Origin: Clostridiales bacterium
GTDB taxonomy: Bacteria; Bacillota; Clostridia; Christensenellales; Borkfalkiaceae
Length of the DNA: 64,000 nt
Direction: 5' to 3'
Assembly: GCA_015055835.1 (NCBI GenBank)
Contig: SVHJ01000002.1
Span: 37,022 to 101,021, forward strand
The notes under the pieces are model-generated. The model saw only the letters and a list, made by a program, of their open reading frames with translations, made no database searches and was not told the DNA's origin. Shown here in pieces: positions 31,764 to 41,668 of this stretch (within the stretch, counting starts at the first letter, position 1; each line of letters starts with the position of its first letter). The position numbers and the translations under genes are program-made.

Positions 31764-32846
31764 CTTTTTGAAAATCCCTTTTGTTAAAGTTATTAGTCCA
31801 TATATTATAAAAAAGTAATAAATGAAAAATCTCCAAGTAAGCATTGCCGTTATACCTATACCACCTAAAAGGTTTGCCGTAAACAGACTGTAAAAGGTTA
31901 TTTCCGACACCCCAGCGTTACCTGGCGTTGGTATAAAGGATACCGAACAGGTTAAAATTAAATGAGCGCATACTATTTGTCCCCATTCCATTATTCCCGA
32001 TAAGTTTAATATATCGTACCCAAAAGTTCTTAAAGTAAAGTAGGTTATAGAGCCTGATGCAATAGGTATTAAAAGAGAGGTTATAAACCCAACCAACAAA
32101 CACCCTTTAGACCTTGCCATAAGTTTAATTGCCCTATAATATTTTTTAACGGCAACTATAACTTTATATTTCATAACTTCAGGGTTTTTAACAAGTTTAA
32201 GTTTACTTAATATTTTAACTACAAAGGTAACCATTCCCATAACTTGCCTTGGAAGTATAAAGAAAAGTATTACCAAAAAAGGAACTATCATAATTAAAAC
32301 AATGCCTATATAAAACAACACTTCGGTATATCCCGTTGCAATAGACTGGCTACCTAACAAGCCGTTTTTATCTATTATAATAGCCACAAGAGAAACTATA
32401 AAAAATGCAATTTGCGATAAAAATAAAGAAGATATAGGTATTGCCGTTGCCGTACCACCGTCAACGCCGTTTTGCGTTAATTTATACGCTTGAAAAGGTT
32501 GCCCACCGACACCTAGAGGCGTTATATTGTCGTAATATTTACCCATCATAACGGTAGAAGTAGCCACCTTAAACATTGCTCTTTTAGTAGATACGTAAAG
32601 CATCATAAAAATCTTAAGCACTTCTAAAAAAATATAGGCTATTAAAGAAATTAAAGCAAACAACAAATAGTGGTAATTTTTACCTACTACTTCTAAAATT
32701 TCTTTAAAAGAAAGTATTTTTTTACCCGTTCCAAAATCTTTATAAATGGTAAATGCTAAAACTCCTATCATAAAAATAGCAAAAAGCGCATAAAAAACCC
32801 TTCTTGCTATTTTTTGTCTTTTGGAAATTTCCTTTTTATCTATCAT
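31746..32846 (-). CDS. Lysylphosphatidylglycerol synthase-type membrane protein (flippase-like)
   Basis: 366 residues, about eight membrane helices, matching the LPG synthase transmembrane region (UPF0104/AglD2 group). Key segments are [24 protein letters not shown] near 105-128 and [19 protein letters not shown] near 310-328. It lacks the cytosolic aminoacyl-transferase domain, so it is the stand-alone flippase-like form. Interestingly, a DUF2156 domain related to that missing half is encoded separately at 8617. It overlaps rplI by 4 bp. Confidence 0.88.
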   Translation of the reverse strand: MIDKKEISKRQKIARRVFYALFAIFMIGVLAFTIYKDFGTGKKILSFKEILEVVGKNYHYLLFALISLIAYIFLEVLKIFMMLYVSTKRAMFKVATSTVMMGKYYDNITPLGVGGQPFQAYKLTQNGVDGGTATAIPISSLFLSQIAFFIVSLVAIIIDKNGLLGSQSIATGYTEVLFYIGIVLIMIVPFLVILFFILPRQVMGMVTFVVKILSKLKLVKNPEVMKYKVIVAVKKYYRAIKLMARSKGCLLVGFITSLLIPIASGSITYFTLRTFGYDILNLSGIMEWGQIVCAHLILTCSVSFIPTPGNAGVSEITFYSLFTANLLGGIGITAMLTWRFFIYYFFIIYGLITLTKGIFKKKKALI

Positions 32847-33280
32847 TTTACAATAACTACTATTTTAGCCGTTTCTTCAGCAGAAATTCTAACGGCTAAA
32901 TCAAACTTTCCGTACGCTTTAATAGGTGATGGTAAAACAATTTTTTTCTTATCAATATCAAAGCCTTTTTCTAGTAATTTATCAGCAATTTCCTTGCTAG
33001 TTACGCTACCGAAAAACTTGCCGTTTTCCCCACTTTTAATAACAAGTTCAACTTCCGTACCGTTCAACTTTTCTTTTAATTCTTTATTCGCCTTTTTTTG
33101 TTCAGCGATATGGAATTCTTTAGCGGCTTTTTGGTTGTTGTTGTCGTTTAAGTTTTGAGCGTTTGCCTCTTTAGCAAGCCCTTTTTTTAATAAAAAGTTT
33201 TTAGCAAAGCCGTCCTTTGCCTCAATAACGTCTCCTTTTTTGCCAGAGCCTTTTACGTCTTGTAATAAAATAACTTTCAT
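32843..33280 (-). CDS. rplI: 50S ribosomal protein L9
   Basis: 145 residues. The N-terminal domain is intact ([33 protein letters not shown]), followed by the long connecting helix and the C-terminal domain ([14 protein letters not shown]). Usually rplI sits with rpsR or dnaB; here it is upstream of a membrane-protein gene, with a 4-bp overlap, and separated from rpsF-ssb-rpsR by about 6 kb. Confidence 0.96.
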   Translation of the reverse strand: MKVILLQDVKGSGKKGDVIEAKDGFAKNFLLKKGLAKEANAQNLNDNNNQKAAKEFHIAEQKKANKELKEKLNGTEVELVIKSGENGKFFGSVTSKEIADKLLEKGFDIDKKKIVLPSPIKAYGKFDLAVRISAEETAKIVVIVK

Positions 33281-33421
33281 ATTTTTACCCTCTAGTTTTT
33301 GTAGTTTTTATTTTAGCATAAGCCTAAATAAAAGTCAAATTTATTTATTTACGATAAAGTTTATAAAAGGAGGAATATTTAAAATTTTTTAGGGAATACT
33401 TAAAAAAAAAGGAGATAAAAA

Positions 33422-33562
33422 ATGAAAAACAGTTCTATTAAATGCGACGTATGCCTTTGCAAGCATAACGTAAACGGAGAAAGTTGTGATTTAGAAAAAA
33501 TTTGCGTTACTAATTCTTCTTCACAACAAACCCGTTGCAATAGTTTTTGTGAAAAAAACTAA
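33422..33562 (+). CDS. DUF1540 small Cys-rich protein
   Basis: 46 residues with seven Cys (8, 11, 13, 22, 28, 39, 43). The pattern I-x-C-x-V-C-x-C, C-x-L-x-x-I-x-V and a closing R-C-x-S-F matches DUF1540, small Firmicute proteins thought to bind metal, often found in sporulating species. AAGGAG ends 7 nt before the ATG. A second strong Shine-Dalgarno-like AAAGGAGG at about 33366-33373 has no matching start. A terminator follows. Confidence 0.8.
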   Translation: MKNSSIKCDVCLCKHNVNGESCDLEKICVTNSSSQQTRCNSFCEKN

Positions 33563-33565
33563 ATG

Positions 33566-33597
33566 AAAAAAGGTTGCTAAAAAAAAGCAACCTTTTT
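33566..33597 (+). terminator. Terminator of the DUF1540 gene
   Basis: Stem AAAAAGGTTGCT with AGCAACCTTTTT around an A-rich loop. Confidence 0.85.
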
Positions 33598-33753
33598 ACA
33601 TATTTTCACATATATTATCCAGAAAAATTAAAACAAACATCCCTTAATCACTATAATTTTACCATAAATTTCAACTTTGTCAATAGTTTTTTAAAAAATT
33701 CTTATTCTTTGCCCGTTATTGAACTTTTAAAGCCTATGAACTCCTATTTAACC

Positions 33754-33782
33754 TTGACAAAACGGCTATTATTATATATAAT
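33754..33782 (+). promoter_or_regulatory. Consensus promoter of greA-lysS
   Basis: TTGACA (33754-33759), 17 bp, TATAAT (33777-33782): a full consensus sigma-A promoter, about 100 nt upstream of greA. Confidence 0.85.
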
Positions 33783-33889
33783 AAATTGATAAATATTATA
33801 AAATAGGGCAATTAGCGAAAACTTTTTATCTATTTGTAATTAAAAATAAGCAAAAATAAATATATTTTTTTATATTTTGGAGGATTAAT

Positions 33890-34357
33890 ATGGAATCTAA
33901 AGTCTTTTTAACAAAAGAAGGTAAAGAAGAACTTGAAAAACGCTTAGAGTTTTTAAGAGTTACTAAAAGAGCAGAAATTACGGAAAGAATTAAAGTTGCT
34001 AGAGAATTCGGCGACCTTTCTGAAAACGCAGAATATGATGCCGCTAAAAACGAACAAGCAATGATTGAAGGTGAAATTCTTGAAATTGAAACTAAGTTAA
34101 AATATGCTGTAATCATTCAAGAAAACGATAAAACCGGCGCTATCTCTCTTGGTAGCAAGGTAGAAATTTATGATAAAAAGTTTAATGAAACTGCCATTTA
34201 CGAAATCGTTGGTACTACTGAAGCAGACGTTTTACAAAACAGAATTTCTAACGAATCACCTGTAGGAAACGCTTTACTTGGTAAAAAGGTTGGCGACAAA
34301 GTTACGGTTAACGCACCTTCTGGCGCTTACGTATTAGAAATTAAAAATATACTATAA
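33890..34357 (+). CDS. greA: Transcription elongation factor GreA
   Basis: 155 residues. N-terminal coiled coil with the tip acidic motif in REFGDLSENAEYDAAK (about 39-54) that stimulates transcript cleavage by stalled RNA polymerase, and a C-terminal FKBP-like domain (SPVGNALLGKKVGDKVTV). The Shine-Dalgarno sequence GGAGG is clear. It is followed by lysS after 12 bp, a common Clostridial pairing. Confidence 0.96.
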   Translation: MESKVFLTKEGKEELEKRLEFLRVTKRAEITERIKVAREFGDLSENAEYDAAKNEQAMIEGEILEIETKLKYAVIIQENDKTGAISLGSKVEIYDKKFNETAIYEIVGTTEADVLQNRISNESPVGNALLGKKVGDKVTVNAPSGAYVLEIKNIL

Positions 34358-34369
34358 TCGGAGATAACA

Positions 34370-35869
34370 ATGGCTGAAAATAACGCACAAAACTTAGAAG
34401 TTTTAGACTTAAACGAAATTTTAAGAGTTAGAAGAGAAAAGTTAGAAACACTTAAAAACAAAGGCAAAAACCCTTTTGAAAAGGTTAAATACGATAGAAA
34501 CGCTTATAGCCAAGACATTAAAGATAACTACGCTGACTACGAAGGTAAAACTGTTGGTATTGCTGGTAGATTAGTTTCAAAAAGAGTTATGGGTAAAGCA
34601 TCTTTCGCCGTTATTTTAGACGGTAAAGGTACTATTCAATCATACCTATCAATTAACGACCTTGGCGAAGATTATACTGCATTTAAAGATTACGATATCG
34701 GCGATATTATGGGTATAACTGGTAAAGTTTTCACCACAAGAACGGGTGAAATTTCTATCCACGCTGAAAGCATTGAACTTTTAAGTAAATCACTTTTACC
34801 ATTACCTGAAAAATTTCACGGTTTAAAAGACGAAGACACAAGATACCGTCAAAGAGAAATTGACCTTATCGCTAATCCTGAAGTTAAAAAGACTTTCGTT
34901 GCCCGTTCAAAAATATTATCAGCAATTCGCCGTCATTTAGACAGCGTTGGCTATTTAGAAGTTGACACACCAGTACTTCAACCACTTGAAATTGGTGCTG
35001 CCGCAAGACCGTTTAAGACACACCACAATGCGCTTGACATTGATATGTATTTAAGAATTGAAACGGAACTTTACTTAAAGCGTTTAATCGTTGGTGGTTT
35101 TGATAAAGTTTATGAAGTTGGTAGAATTTTCAGAAACGAAGGTATGGATAGATCACATAACCCTGAGTTTACTACCGTTGAAATGTATGAGGCTTACAGC
35201 GATTATATTGATATGATGAACCTAATTGAAAATATGTACCGTTCTATCACTGAAGAAGTTTGTGGAACTACTTTAATCAACTATCAAGGTACTGAAATTG
35301 ATATGGGCAAGCCTTGGGAAAGATTAACTATGGTTGAAGCCGTTAAAAAATACGCTGGCGTTGATTATAACGACTGGAAAACGGACGAAGATGCAAGAAA
35401 GGTTGCTAAAGAAAGGGGCGTAGAAGTAGAAGAAGGGGAAAAGGCTACAAAAGGCCACGTTTTAATTGCATTCTTTGACGAATACGTTGAAAAGAATTTA
35501 ATTCAACCAACAATTATTTACGACTACCCTGTAGAAAACTCTCCACTTGCTAAAAGAAAGCCATCTAACCCAGCCTTTACTGAAAGATTTGAATACTTTA
35601 TTTACGCAAGAGAAATGGGTAACGCTTTCTCTGAATTAAACGACCCTATCGACCAAAAAGAAAGATTTGTTAAACAAGTAGAAGAAAAGAGAGCAAAAGG
35701 TGGTAACGACGCAAAAATTGACGAAGACTTTATCACTGCGCTTGAATACGGTTTACCTCCAACAGGTGGTTTAGGATTTGGTGTAGATAGATTAGTTATG
35801 TTATTAACTGACAGCGCATCAATCCGTGACGTAATACTTTTCCCTACAATGAAACCTATTAAAAAGTAG
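34370..35869 (+). CDS. lysS: Lysine--tRNA ligase, class II
   Basis: 499 residues. N-terminal OB-fold anticodon domain ([21 protein letters not shown]) and class II core with motif 2 ([20 protein letters not shown]) and motif 3 ([14 protein letters not shown] near the C-terminus). Standard bacterial length. It shares the greA promoter. Confidence 0.97.
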   Translation: MAENNAQNLEVLDLNEILRVRREKLETLKNKGKNPFEKVKYDRNAYSQDIKDNYADYEGKTVGIAGRLVSKRVMGKASFAVILDGKGTIQSYLSINDLGEDYTAFKDYDIGDIMGITGKVFTTRTGEISIHAESIELLSKSLLPLPEKFHGLKDEDTRYRQREIDLIANPEVKKTFVARSKILSAIRRHLDSVGYLEVDTPVLQPLEIGAAARPFKTHHNALDIDMYLRIETELYLKRLIVGGFDKVYEVGRIFRNEGMDRSHNPEFTTVEMYEAYSDYIDMMNLIENMYRSITEEVCGTTLINYQGTEIDMGKPWERLTMVEAVKKYAGVDYNDWKTDEDARKVAKERGVEVEEGEKATKGHVLIAFFDEYVEKNLIQPTIIYDYPVENSPLAKRKPSNPAFTERFEYFIYAREMGNAFSELNDPIDQKERFVKQVEEKRAKGGNDAKIDEDFITALEYGLPPTGGLGFGVDRLVMLLTDSASIRDVILFPTMKPIKK

Positions 35870-35875
35870 TATAAA

Positions 35876-36919
35876 ATGGATAATAAGATAACAAAAAAAC
35901 GTTTAGGAGAAATGCTCTCTTACGACTGGTTAAAAATAATTGCTTTATGCGCTCTTTTCGTAATTCTTTTTGAAATACTAATGAGCGCGTTTAGCGTAAA
36001 ACTAACGGTGGGGCAATCTTTTGAAATAATAGTTTATCCAAACGTTAATTCAACCGGTACGGATAATTTTAAAAATACCGTTTTAGACAAAAAGGTTTTA
36101 TCCTACGACGTTTTATCTTTTAACACGACTAATTTAGATACGACCTATTACGGCGAACTGCTTTCTTCCGTTGACGACGGGGCTGAAGGGGACTTACTTA
36201 TAGTTGATAACCTTAAAACCTATTACGACAAGGCTGAAACGCTTGGTGCAAGCAATATGGACGGTTGTATTGATAAATATTCTATTTACGACTTTGAGTC
36301 TTTAATAAAAGACGCAAAAAGTTATTTATTAAAGTTTACTAACGGCAAAACTTTTGATGAAGTAAAAAATCTTTCTTTTAAAGAGTTTTTAAGTGAAGAA
36401 AAACTTGAAACGGTTTTTAAAGAAAGAATGAAAAAGGACAACCGTTTTAGAACTAAAAAAGACTTTGAAGAGGGCTTAACTAGTGAAAAGGCAAGAATAA
36501 AAACTTTATTTACTGAAGTAATTTTATTTGAAAATCTTTTCAACGAATATAAAGATAGTGGTCTTTTTATAAAATACACAAAATTTACTGCCTCTTATCA
36601 TTATGCCAAAGCGCACAAGGCTATGGACGAAGAATATTTCCTTGAAAAAATGAACGAGGAAAAGGAACTTTATTACGGCTTAGAATTAGGTTTTTTTGAA
36701 AATAATAGTGAAACAAATTCTAGCAAAAATCCTATAACGACTTACTTTAAGTACGTTGACGGTTATTTTGACAATAATACTGAAAAAAAAGATAGTAATA
36801 CTGCAAAAGACCTGGCTATTTTAGTTTATAATTTTAAAAAGGAACAACCTCACTTACAATTTGAAGTTATTCCCGTTATAAACTGTTTAATAAGAAGCGT
36901 TTCTACCCTTTTAGGATAA
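35876..36919 (+). CDS. Membrane-anchored protein of unknown function
   Basis: 347 residues. One N-terminal membrane helix (about 18-40) then a large, presumably extracellular, charged domain with many Lys/Glu and few aromatic clusters. It starts 6 nt after lysS and ends 1 nt before the decarboxylase-like gene, so it belongs to the same transcript. There is no lipobox and no recognisable catalytic motif. It may be a substrate-binding or signalling protein; this is inference from topology only. Confidence 0.65.
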   Translation: MDNKITKKRLGEMLSYDWLKIIALCALFVILFEILMSAFSVKLTVGQSFEIIVYPNVNSTGTDNFKNTVLDKKVLSYDVLSFNTTNLDTTYYGELLSSVDDGAEGDLLIVDNLKTYYDKAETLGASNMDGCIDKYSIYDFESLIKDAKSYLLKFTNGKTFDEVKNLSFKEFLSEEKLETVFKERMKKDNRFRTKKDFEEGLTSEKARIKTLFTEVILFENLFNEYKDSGLFIKYTKFTASYHYAKAHKAMDEEYFLEKMNEEKELYYGLELGFFENNSETNSSKNPITTYFKYVDGYFDNNTEKKDSNTAKDLAILVYNFKKEQPHLQFEVIPVINCLIRSVSTLLG

Positions 36920-36920
36920 A

Positions 36921-38228
36921 ATGAAAAGTCATATTTTAGAAACATTAAAAAAATATTCAAAAAAAAGCGTTAGTTTTCACACCCCTGGGCATAAAAACGC
37001 TAGATTTTACAAAAAATTTAACGTTGATATAACAGAACTTTCCTTTTCGGATAATTTAAGTGAGCCAACGGGTATAATAAAAAAGGCTGAAGAAGATATT
37101 TCTTCAGTTTTAGGGGTAGAAAAAAGTTTTATTCTAACCGACGGTAGTTCTTCAGGCATTTTTTCCCTTTTATATTTAGCAAAAACAAGGGGAAACAAAA
37201 TTATAATTCAAAAAAATTCACATATTTCCGTTTATAACGCCCTTACTTTTCTAGAAATAGAACCTATATTTTTAGAACAAGAAATTAAAGAGGGGTTAAT
37301 AGAACCCCCAACTAACGAAAGTTTAAAAAAGGCGTTAGAAGAAACTGATGCAGTTGGTTTTTTACTAACTTCGCCAGACTATTACGGAAAGACTGTAAAT
37401 TTAGAGTATGCAAAAAAACTAACTAAAGAAAAAAATAAACTTCTTTTAGTTGATAACGCTCACGGAGCGCATATTAAATTTACTGATAAAAATAATTACG
37501 CAGGTAATTTTGCCGACGCTTTCGTTGACGGAGCGCATAAAACCTTGCCAGCCTTAACGCAAGGGGCAATTCTTAACCTAAATAATAAAGAACTAGAAAA
37601 AGATTTAGTAAAAGCCGTTAAATCTTTTAGAACTACAAGCCCCTCTTATCCTATAATGGCGTCCATTGAAAGTGCCGTTAAGTATATGGCTGATAGTAAA
37701 GAAAGGCTGACTAAACTTAAAACCTTAGTTTTTGAGTTTAAAAACTCTTTGAAAAAACTTGGGTTTGACTTTTTAGAAACAGATGATTTTTTCAAAATAG
37801 TAATAGACTGCAGGTCAGTTTGTTCGCCTGAAAAAATTGCAAAATATTTGGAAACGAAAAATATTTTCGTAGAAATGACTGACGGAAGATATATTTTATT
37901 AATAGTTTCTATCTTCAGTAAAAAAAGTCATTTTAATAGGCTAAAAAAGGCTCTTAAAACCTTAAAAACAGAAAAGGAAGAAGTGGTTGAAAGGGTTAAT
38001 TATCCCCTTTTAGAAAGAGAAATTTCCTTTTTAACGGCAAAAAATAGCAAGTTTGAAGAGATTTCCCTTAAAGATGCTGAGGGAAGAGTTTTAGCCGATA
38101 ATTTAGGGGTATTTCCTCCTTGCTTTCCGATAGGAATTGCAGGCGAAAAGATAACTAAAGAGTTAATAGACCTACTTACCGAAAAATATTTTGGTGTAGA
38201 GGACGGAAAAATAAAGGTAGTAAAATGA
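36921..38228 (+). CDS. Orn/Lys/Arg decarboxylase-family PLP enzyme (YaaO-like)
   Basis: 435 residues. The family start SFHTPGHK is at about 18-25. The PLP-binding region shows LLLVDNAHGAH (about 174-184) and the Schiff-base Lys in DGAHKTLPALTQGA (about 198-211). The C-terminal domain is shortened compared with full-length decarboxylases (about 480 residues). Position directly upstream of tmk mirrors yaaO-tmk in Bacillus. The substrate may be arginine, lysine or ornithine. It overlaps tmk by 4 bp. Confidence 0.88.
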   Translation: MKSHILETLKKYSKKSVSFHTPGHKNARFYKKFNVDITELSFSDNLSEPTGIIKKAEEDISSVLGVEKSFILTDGSSSGIFSLLYLAKTRGNKIIIQKNSHISVYNALTFLEIEPIFLEQEIKEGLIEPPTNESLKKALEETDAVGFLLTSPDYYGKTVNLEYAKKLTKEKNKLLLVDNAHGAHIKFTDKNNYAGNFADAFVDGAHKTLPALTQGAILNLNNKELEKDLVKAVKSFRTTSPSYPIMASIESAVKYMADSKERLTKLKTLVFEFKNSLKKLGFDFLETDDFFKIVIDCRSVCSPEKIAKYLETKNIFVEMTDGRYILLIVSIFSKKSHFNRLKKALKTLKTEKEEVVERVNYPLLEREISFLTAKNSKFEEISLKDAEGRVLADNLGVFPPCFPIGIAGEKITKELIDLLTEKYFGVEDGKIKVVK

Positions 38229-38848
38229 AAGGAAAATTTATAACTTTTGAAGGGTGCGAAGGCGCAGGAAAATCAACGCAAATTAAAATGCTTTCTTCTT
38301 ATTTAGAAAAAGAAGGCATACCTTTCGTTTTGACTAGAGAACCTGGTGGAAATGCTATATCAGAAAAAATTAGAAATATAATTTTAGATAGTAAAAACGA
38401 CAAAATGACTTCTGAGTGCGAGGCGCTTTTATACGCAAGCGCAAGAGCGCAAAACTTAGTAGATTTTGTTTTACCTCATTTAGAAAAAGGGGAAATGGTA
38501 CTTTGCGATAGATATATCGATTCTTCCCTTGCTTATCAAGGTTATGCAAGAGAACTTGGTTTTGACTTTGTTGAAAAGATAAACGATTTTGCTTTTAAGA
38601 ACTTTATGCCCGATTTAACTATATTTTTTAACATTTCGCCAAAAGATGCCTTTTTAAGAAAAGGTGGGGCTGATAAAGGGGATAGATTAGAACAAATGGG
38701 ACTAACTTTCCACCAAAAAGTTTACGAAGGGTATTTAGAAATATTAAAAAGATATCCTGATAGAGTAAAGGCTGTGGACTGTTCAAAAGATAGATATACC
38801 ACTCATCAAAACATAATCGACCTTTTAAAGAAGGAGAAATTTATTTAG
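38225..38848 (+). CDS. tmk: Thymidylate kinase
   Basis: 207 residues. P-loop GCEGAGKST at 10-18, the LTREPGGNAISEKIR stretch with the conserved DR-related motif, and LCDRYIDSSLAYQG (about 96-109). Converts dTMP to dTDP. It overlaps the preceding gene by 4 bp and holB by one base, in the conserved tmk-holB-ricT order. Confidence 0.95.
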   Translation: MKGKFITFEGCEGAGKSTQIKMLSSYLEKEGIPFVLTREPGGNAISEKIRNIILDSKNDKMTSECEALLYASARAQNLVDFVLPHLEKGEMVLCDRYIDSSLAYQGYARELGFDFVEKINDFAFKNFMPDLTIFFNISPKDAFLRKGGADKGDRLEQMGLTFHQKVYEGYLEILKRYPDRVKAVDCSKDRYTTHQNIIDLLKKEKFI

Positions 38849-39834
38849 TGATTAACTTAAATAGTCTTATTGAAAAAACGACAGCGTTTAACATAGTAAA
38901 AAAGGATAAAAAAGAGGGATCTTTAAGCAACGCCTATCTTTTAAGCGTTAACGACAAAGTTTTTTTAAAAGAATACTTAAAAACTTTTGCAAAACTTATT
39001 TGTTGTGAAGAAGAGGGCGTTTGTGATAGTTGCAGAACTTGTAATTTAATTGAAAAGGAAAATCACTTAGACGTTACCTTTTTCCCTAAAGAAAAAAGCA
39101 TTTTAACGGCTGATATAGACGAGTTAATAGAAAGTTCTTATATAAAATCTTACGAAGGTGGTAAAAAACTTTTCGTTTTAGTAGGGGCAGAAAATATGAA
39201 TGCCGTTTCCCAAAACAAACTACTAAAAATTTTAGAAGAACCACCAAAAAACGTTTATATTTTACTTGGAGTTGTTAACGATTATCCACTTCTTCAAACG
39301 GTAAAATCAAGGGTTAAAAAGTTAGAAATTCCACCATTTAGTAGGGAAGACCTTTTTTCTTTACTACAAAACGATTATTTAGATAAAAAGAAATTAGAAC
39401 TAGCCGTAAACAATTCCGACCTATCGGTTGGTGAAGTTATAAGGCTTTATGAAAATCCTGAACTTTTTGAAGTTAAAAGTTTGGCTGACAGCGTTATAGT
39501 AAACTTAACTTCAAGCAGTCAAGTATTAAAAACAAGTTACGAAATTATGAAAAAAAAGGCATATTTTAACGACTTTCTAACCTTTTTAGAAAATGATTAC
39601 AGAAATATGCTGTTATACTTAAACAATAAACAAAATTTAGTTTTAGATAACAATATAGTTTATTTAGTAGAAACTAGTATAGACTATAAAATTCAATCAA
39701 TATTAACCATTCTAGACAAAATTAAAGAGGCAAAAAAAAGGCTTTTTTATAACGGTAACGAACAAATGGTGTTAGAATGGTTACTTCTTCAAATTTTGGA
39801 GGTTAAATATATATGCAAGAAGTTGTCGGTGTAA
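38848..39834 (+). CDS. holB: DNA polymerase III delta' subunit
   Basis: 328 residues, GTG start with GGAG at 38832-38835. The zinc-binding Cys cluster is visible (CCEEEGVCDSCRTCNLIE, about 51-68), followed by AENMNAVSQNKLLKILEEPP (about 114-133), the hallmark of clamp-loader subunits. The P-loop is degenerate, as expected for delta'. It overlaps ricT by 22 bp. The darA and yaaR genes found here in Bacillus are absent. Confidence 0.92.
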   Translation: MINLNSLIEKTTAFNIVKKDKKEGSLSNAYLLSVNDKVFLKEYLKTFAKLICCEEEGVCDSCRTCNLIEKENHLDVTFFPKEKSILTADIDELIESSYIKSYEGGKKLFVLVGAENMNAVSQNKLLKILEEPPKNVYILLGVVNDYPLLQTVKSRVKKLEIPPFSREDLFSLLQNDYLDKKKLELAVNNSDLSVGEVIRLYENPELFEVKSLADSVIVNLTSSSQVLKTSYEIMKKKAYFNDFLTFLENDYRNMLLYLNNKQNLVLDNNIVYLVETSIDYKIQSILTILDKIKEAKKRLFYNGNEQMVLEWLLLQILEVKYICKKLSV

Positions 39835-40688
39835 AATTTAAAAATACGGCAAAAATATATTACTTTGCTCCTGCAAACGATACGGACGTTTACGAAAAAG
39901 ACTCCGGCGTTATCGTTGAAACGGCAAAAGGTCTTGAATACGGCAAAGTAGTTTTCGATAGAAAAAAGGTAACTGATGATGAAATTGTTAAGCCTTTAAA
40001 AGCAATTATAAGAAAGGCTAACGCTAAAGACGAGGCTATCGTTAAAAAGAATGAAGAAAAAGTGCCTGATGCTATTAAAATTGCCGAAGAAAAGATAGCA
40101 AAACAAAACTTAAAAATGAAACTTGTAGGTTGTGAATTTTCTTTCGACTGCAAGAAGGTAATTTTTTACTTTACTGCAGACAGCCGTGTTGACTTTAGAG
40201 AACTTATTAAAGATTTAGCAAGTGCTTTTAAAATTAGAATTGAACTAAGACAAATAGGTATAAGGGACGAAACAAAACTACTTGGTGGTATTGCTCCTTG
40301 TGGCAGGGCTTGTTGTTGCTCATCATTTATGCCTGACTTTAAAAAGGTTTCAATAAAAATGGCAAAAACGCAAGGGCTTTCACTTAACCCAAGCAAAATA
40401 AGTGGGCTTTGTGGAAGACTTATGTGCTGTTTATCTTATGAAAACGATATTTATAGCGATTTATACAAACTTATGCCAAAACTTGGTGGAACGGTAAAAA
40501 CACCTGAGGGCGAAGGGGTTGTAGTTACTAACAATATCTTAAAGAAAATGTGTAAAGTAAAAATTACCCGTCCTGATGGAGAAGTTTATAAAGATTTTTC
40601 CGTTGACGACCTTACTTTCGGCAAACAAACTCTTCCTGATGACGACGACAACGATAATGAAGAGGAATTAAAAGAACTTTTAGACTAA
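39813..40688 (+). CDS. ricT: RicT/YaaT, PSP1-domain regulatory iron-sulfur protein
   Basis: 291 residues. PSP1 domain with the conserved Cys motifs CGRACCCSSF (about 164-173) and CGRLMCCLSYE (about 201-211), which in Bacillus hold Fe-S cluster ligands of the RicAFT complex. That complex modulates RNase Y-dependent mRNA maturation and the Spo0A phosphorelay. The C-terminal tail is acidic. GGAGG is present before the ATG, within the end of holB. Given the altered Spo0A in this genome, a phosphorelay role is doubtful and the RNA-processing role is the safer inference. Confidence 0.92.
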   Translation: MQEVVGVKFKNTAKIYYFAPANDTDVYEKDSGVIVETAKGLEYGKVVFDRKKVTDDEIVKPLKAIIRKANAKDEAIVKKNEEKVPDAIKIAEEKIAKQNLKMKLVGCEFSFDCKKVIFYFTADSRVDFRELIKDLASAFKIRIELRQIGIRDETKLLGGIAPCGRACCCSSFMPDFKKVSIKMAKTQGLSLNPSKISGLCGRLMCCLSYENDIYSDLYKLMPKLGGTVKTPEGEGVVVTNNILKKMCKVKITRPDGEVYKDFSVDDLTFGKQTLPDDDDNDNEEELKELLD

Positions 40689-40705
40689 GATTTTACGTTT
40701 TGTAG

Positions 40706-40734
40706 TTTACAAATGAAAATCTTTGTGTTAAAAT
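40706..40734 (+). promoter_or_regulatory. Promoter of the ferredoxin gene
   Basis: TTTACA (40706-40711), 17 bp, TAAAAT (40729-40734) with TGT extension. Confidence 0.7.
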
Positions 40735-40765
40735 ATATTTACAAATCTTTTAGGAGGATAGAAAA

Positions 40766-40936
40766 ATGGCTTTTAAAATTACTGATGCTTGTATTTCATG
40801 TGGCGCTTGTGCAGACAACTGTCCTGTAAACGCTATCAGCCAAGCTGACACTCAATACGTTATCGATGCTGATACTTGTATTTCATGTGGTGCTTGTCAA
40901 GGTGGCTGTCCTGTTGAAGCTATTGTTGAAGACTAG
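40766..40936 (+). CDS. 2[4Fe-4S] ferredoxin
   Basis: 56 residues with two CxxCxxCxxxCP motifs (C9, C12, C15, C19 and C38, C41, C44, C48), the classic clostridial ferredoxin. It carries low-potential electrons, for example from the pyruvate oxidoreductase encoded at 51162. It has AGGAGG, its own promoter and its own terminator, and is inserted between ricT and trmN6 in an otherwise conserved gene order. Confidence 0.96.
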   Translation: MAFKITDACISCGACADNCPVNAISQADTQYVIDADTCISCGACQGGCPVEAIVED

Positions 40937-40960
40937 TTAATTATTACATAAGTAATAAGA

Positions 40961-40984
40961 AAGGCACGGGAAAAACCGTGCCTT
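40961..40984 (+). terminator. Terminator of the ferredoxin gene
   Basis: Stem AAGGCACGG (40961-40969) with CCGTGCCTT (40976-40984), followed by an interrupted T-rich tract. Confidence 0.75.
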
Positions 40985-41007
40985 AACTTTTATTTTCTTT
41001 TATTTTT

Positions 41008-41667
41008 ATGGAAAGATTAGAAGATTTAATGGTAAAAGGGCTAAAAATTTACCAAGACGACGACCTTTACTGCTTTACTTCCGACTCAATACTTTTAACT
41101 AAATTCGTTTCGGTTAAAAAGAACGATTTAGTTGCCGACTTTTGTAGTGGTTGTGGAATAGTTGGTCTTCATCTTTACGCCCTTAACCCTACTATAAAAA
41201 AGGTATATTTATTTGAACTTCAAGAAGAGTTAAGTTCTCTTTCAAAAAAATCGGTTGAACTAAACGGTTTGACGGATATTTTTGAGGTACAAAATATTCC
41301 TATACAAAAAATAGGCAATGAGTTTAATAACTATTTTTCTTTAATAACGGTAAATCCACCCTTTTTTAAGAAAGATACGCAAAAGGCTTTAGATATTAAA
41401 ATTGCTATGTGTAGGGAAGAACTTACCGTAAATTTAGAAGAAATAATTTCTATTGCATCAAAAAAACTAAAGTTTGGTGGCAGGTTTAATATGGTAAACA
41501 AAGCAGACCGACTTGCTGAAATTTTTTATTTGATGAAAAGTTATAAATTAGAACCTAAAAAATTACAGTTTGTAAAAAATGGAGATAAAGAGCCTTATTT
41601 AGTTATGGTTGAAGGTGTTAAAGGGGGTAAAGAAGGGTTAAAAATACTAAAAACCCTTGAAAATTAG
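41008..41667 (+). CDS. TrmN6-like tRNA (adenine-N6) methyltransferase (YabB)
   Basis: 219 residues, Rossmann methyltransferase. SAM-binding VADFCSGCGIVGLHL (about 43-57) and catalytic NPPF (about 115-118) are the signatures of TrmN6/YfiC proteins, which methylate A37 of tRNA-Val. It lies in the yabB position upstream of rsmI. No Shine-Dalgarno sequence is visible before the ATG, which follows a T-rich stretch after the ferredoxin terminator. Confidence 0.88.
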   Translation: MERLEDLMVKGLKIYQDDDLYCFTSDSILLTKFVSVKKNDLVADFCSGCGIVGLHLYALNPTIKKVYLFELQEELSSLSKKSVELNGLTDIFEVQNIPIQKIGNEFNNYFSLITVNPPFFKKDTQKALDIKIAMCREELTVNLEEIISIASKKLKFGGRFNMVNKADRLAEIFYLMKSYKLEPKKLQFVKNGDKEPYLVMVEGVKGGKEGLKILKTLEN

Positions 41668-41668
41668 T

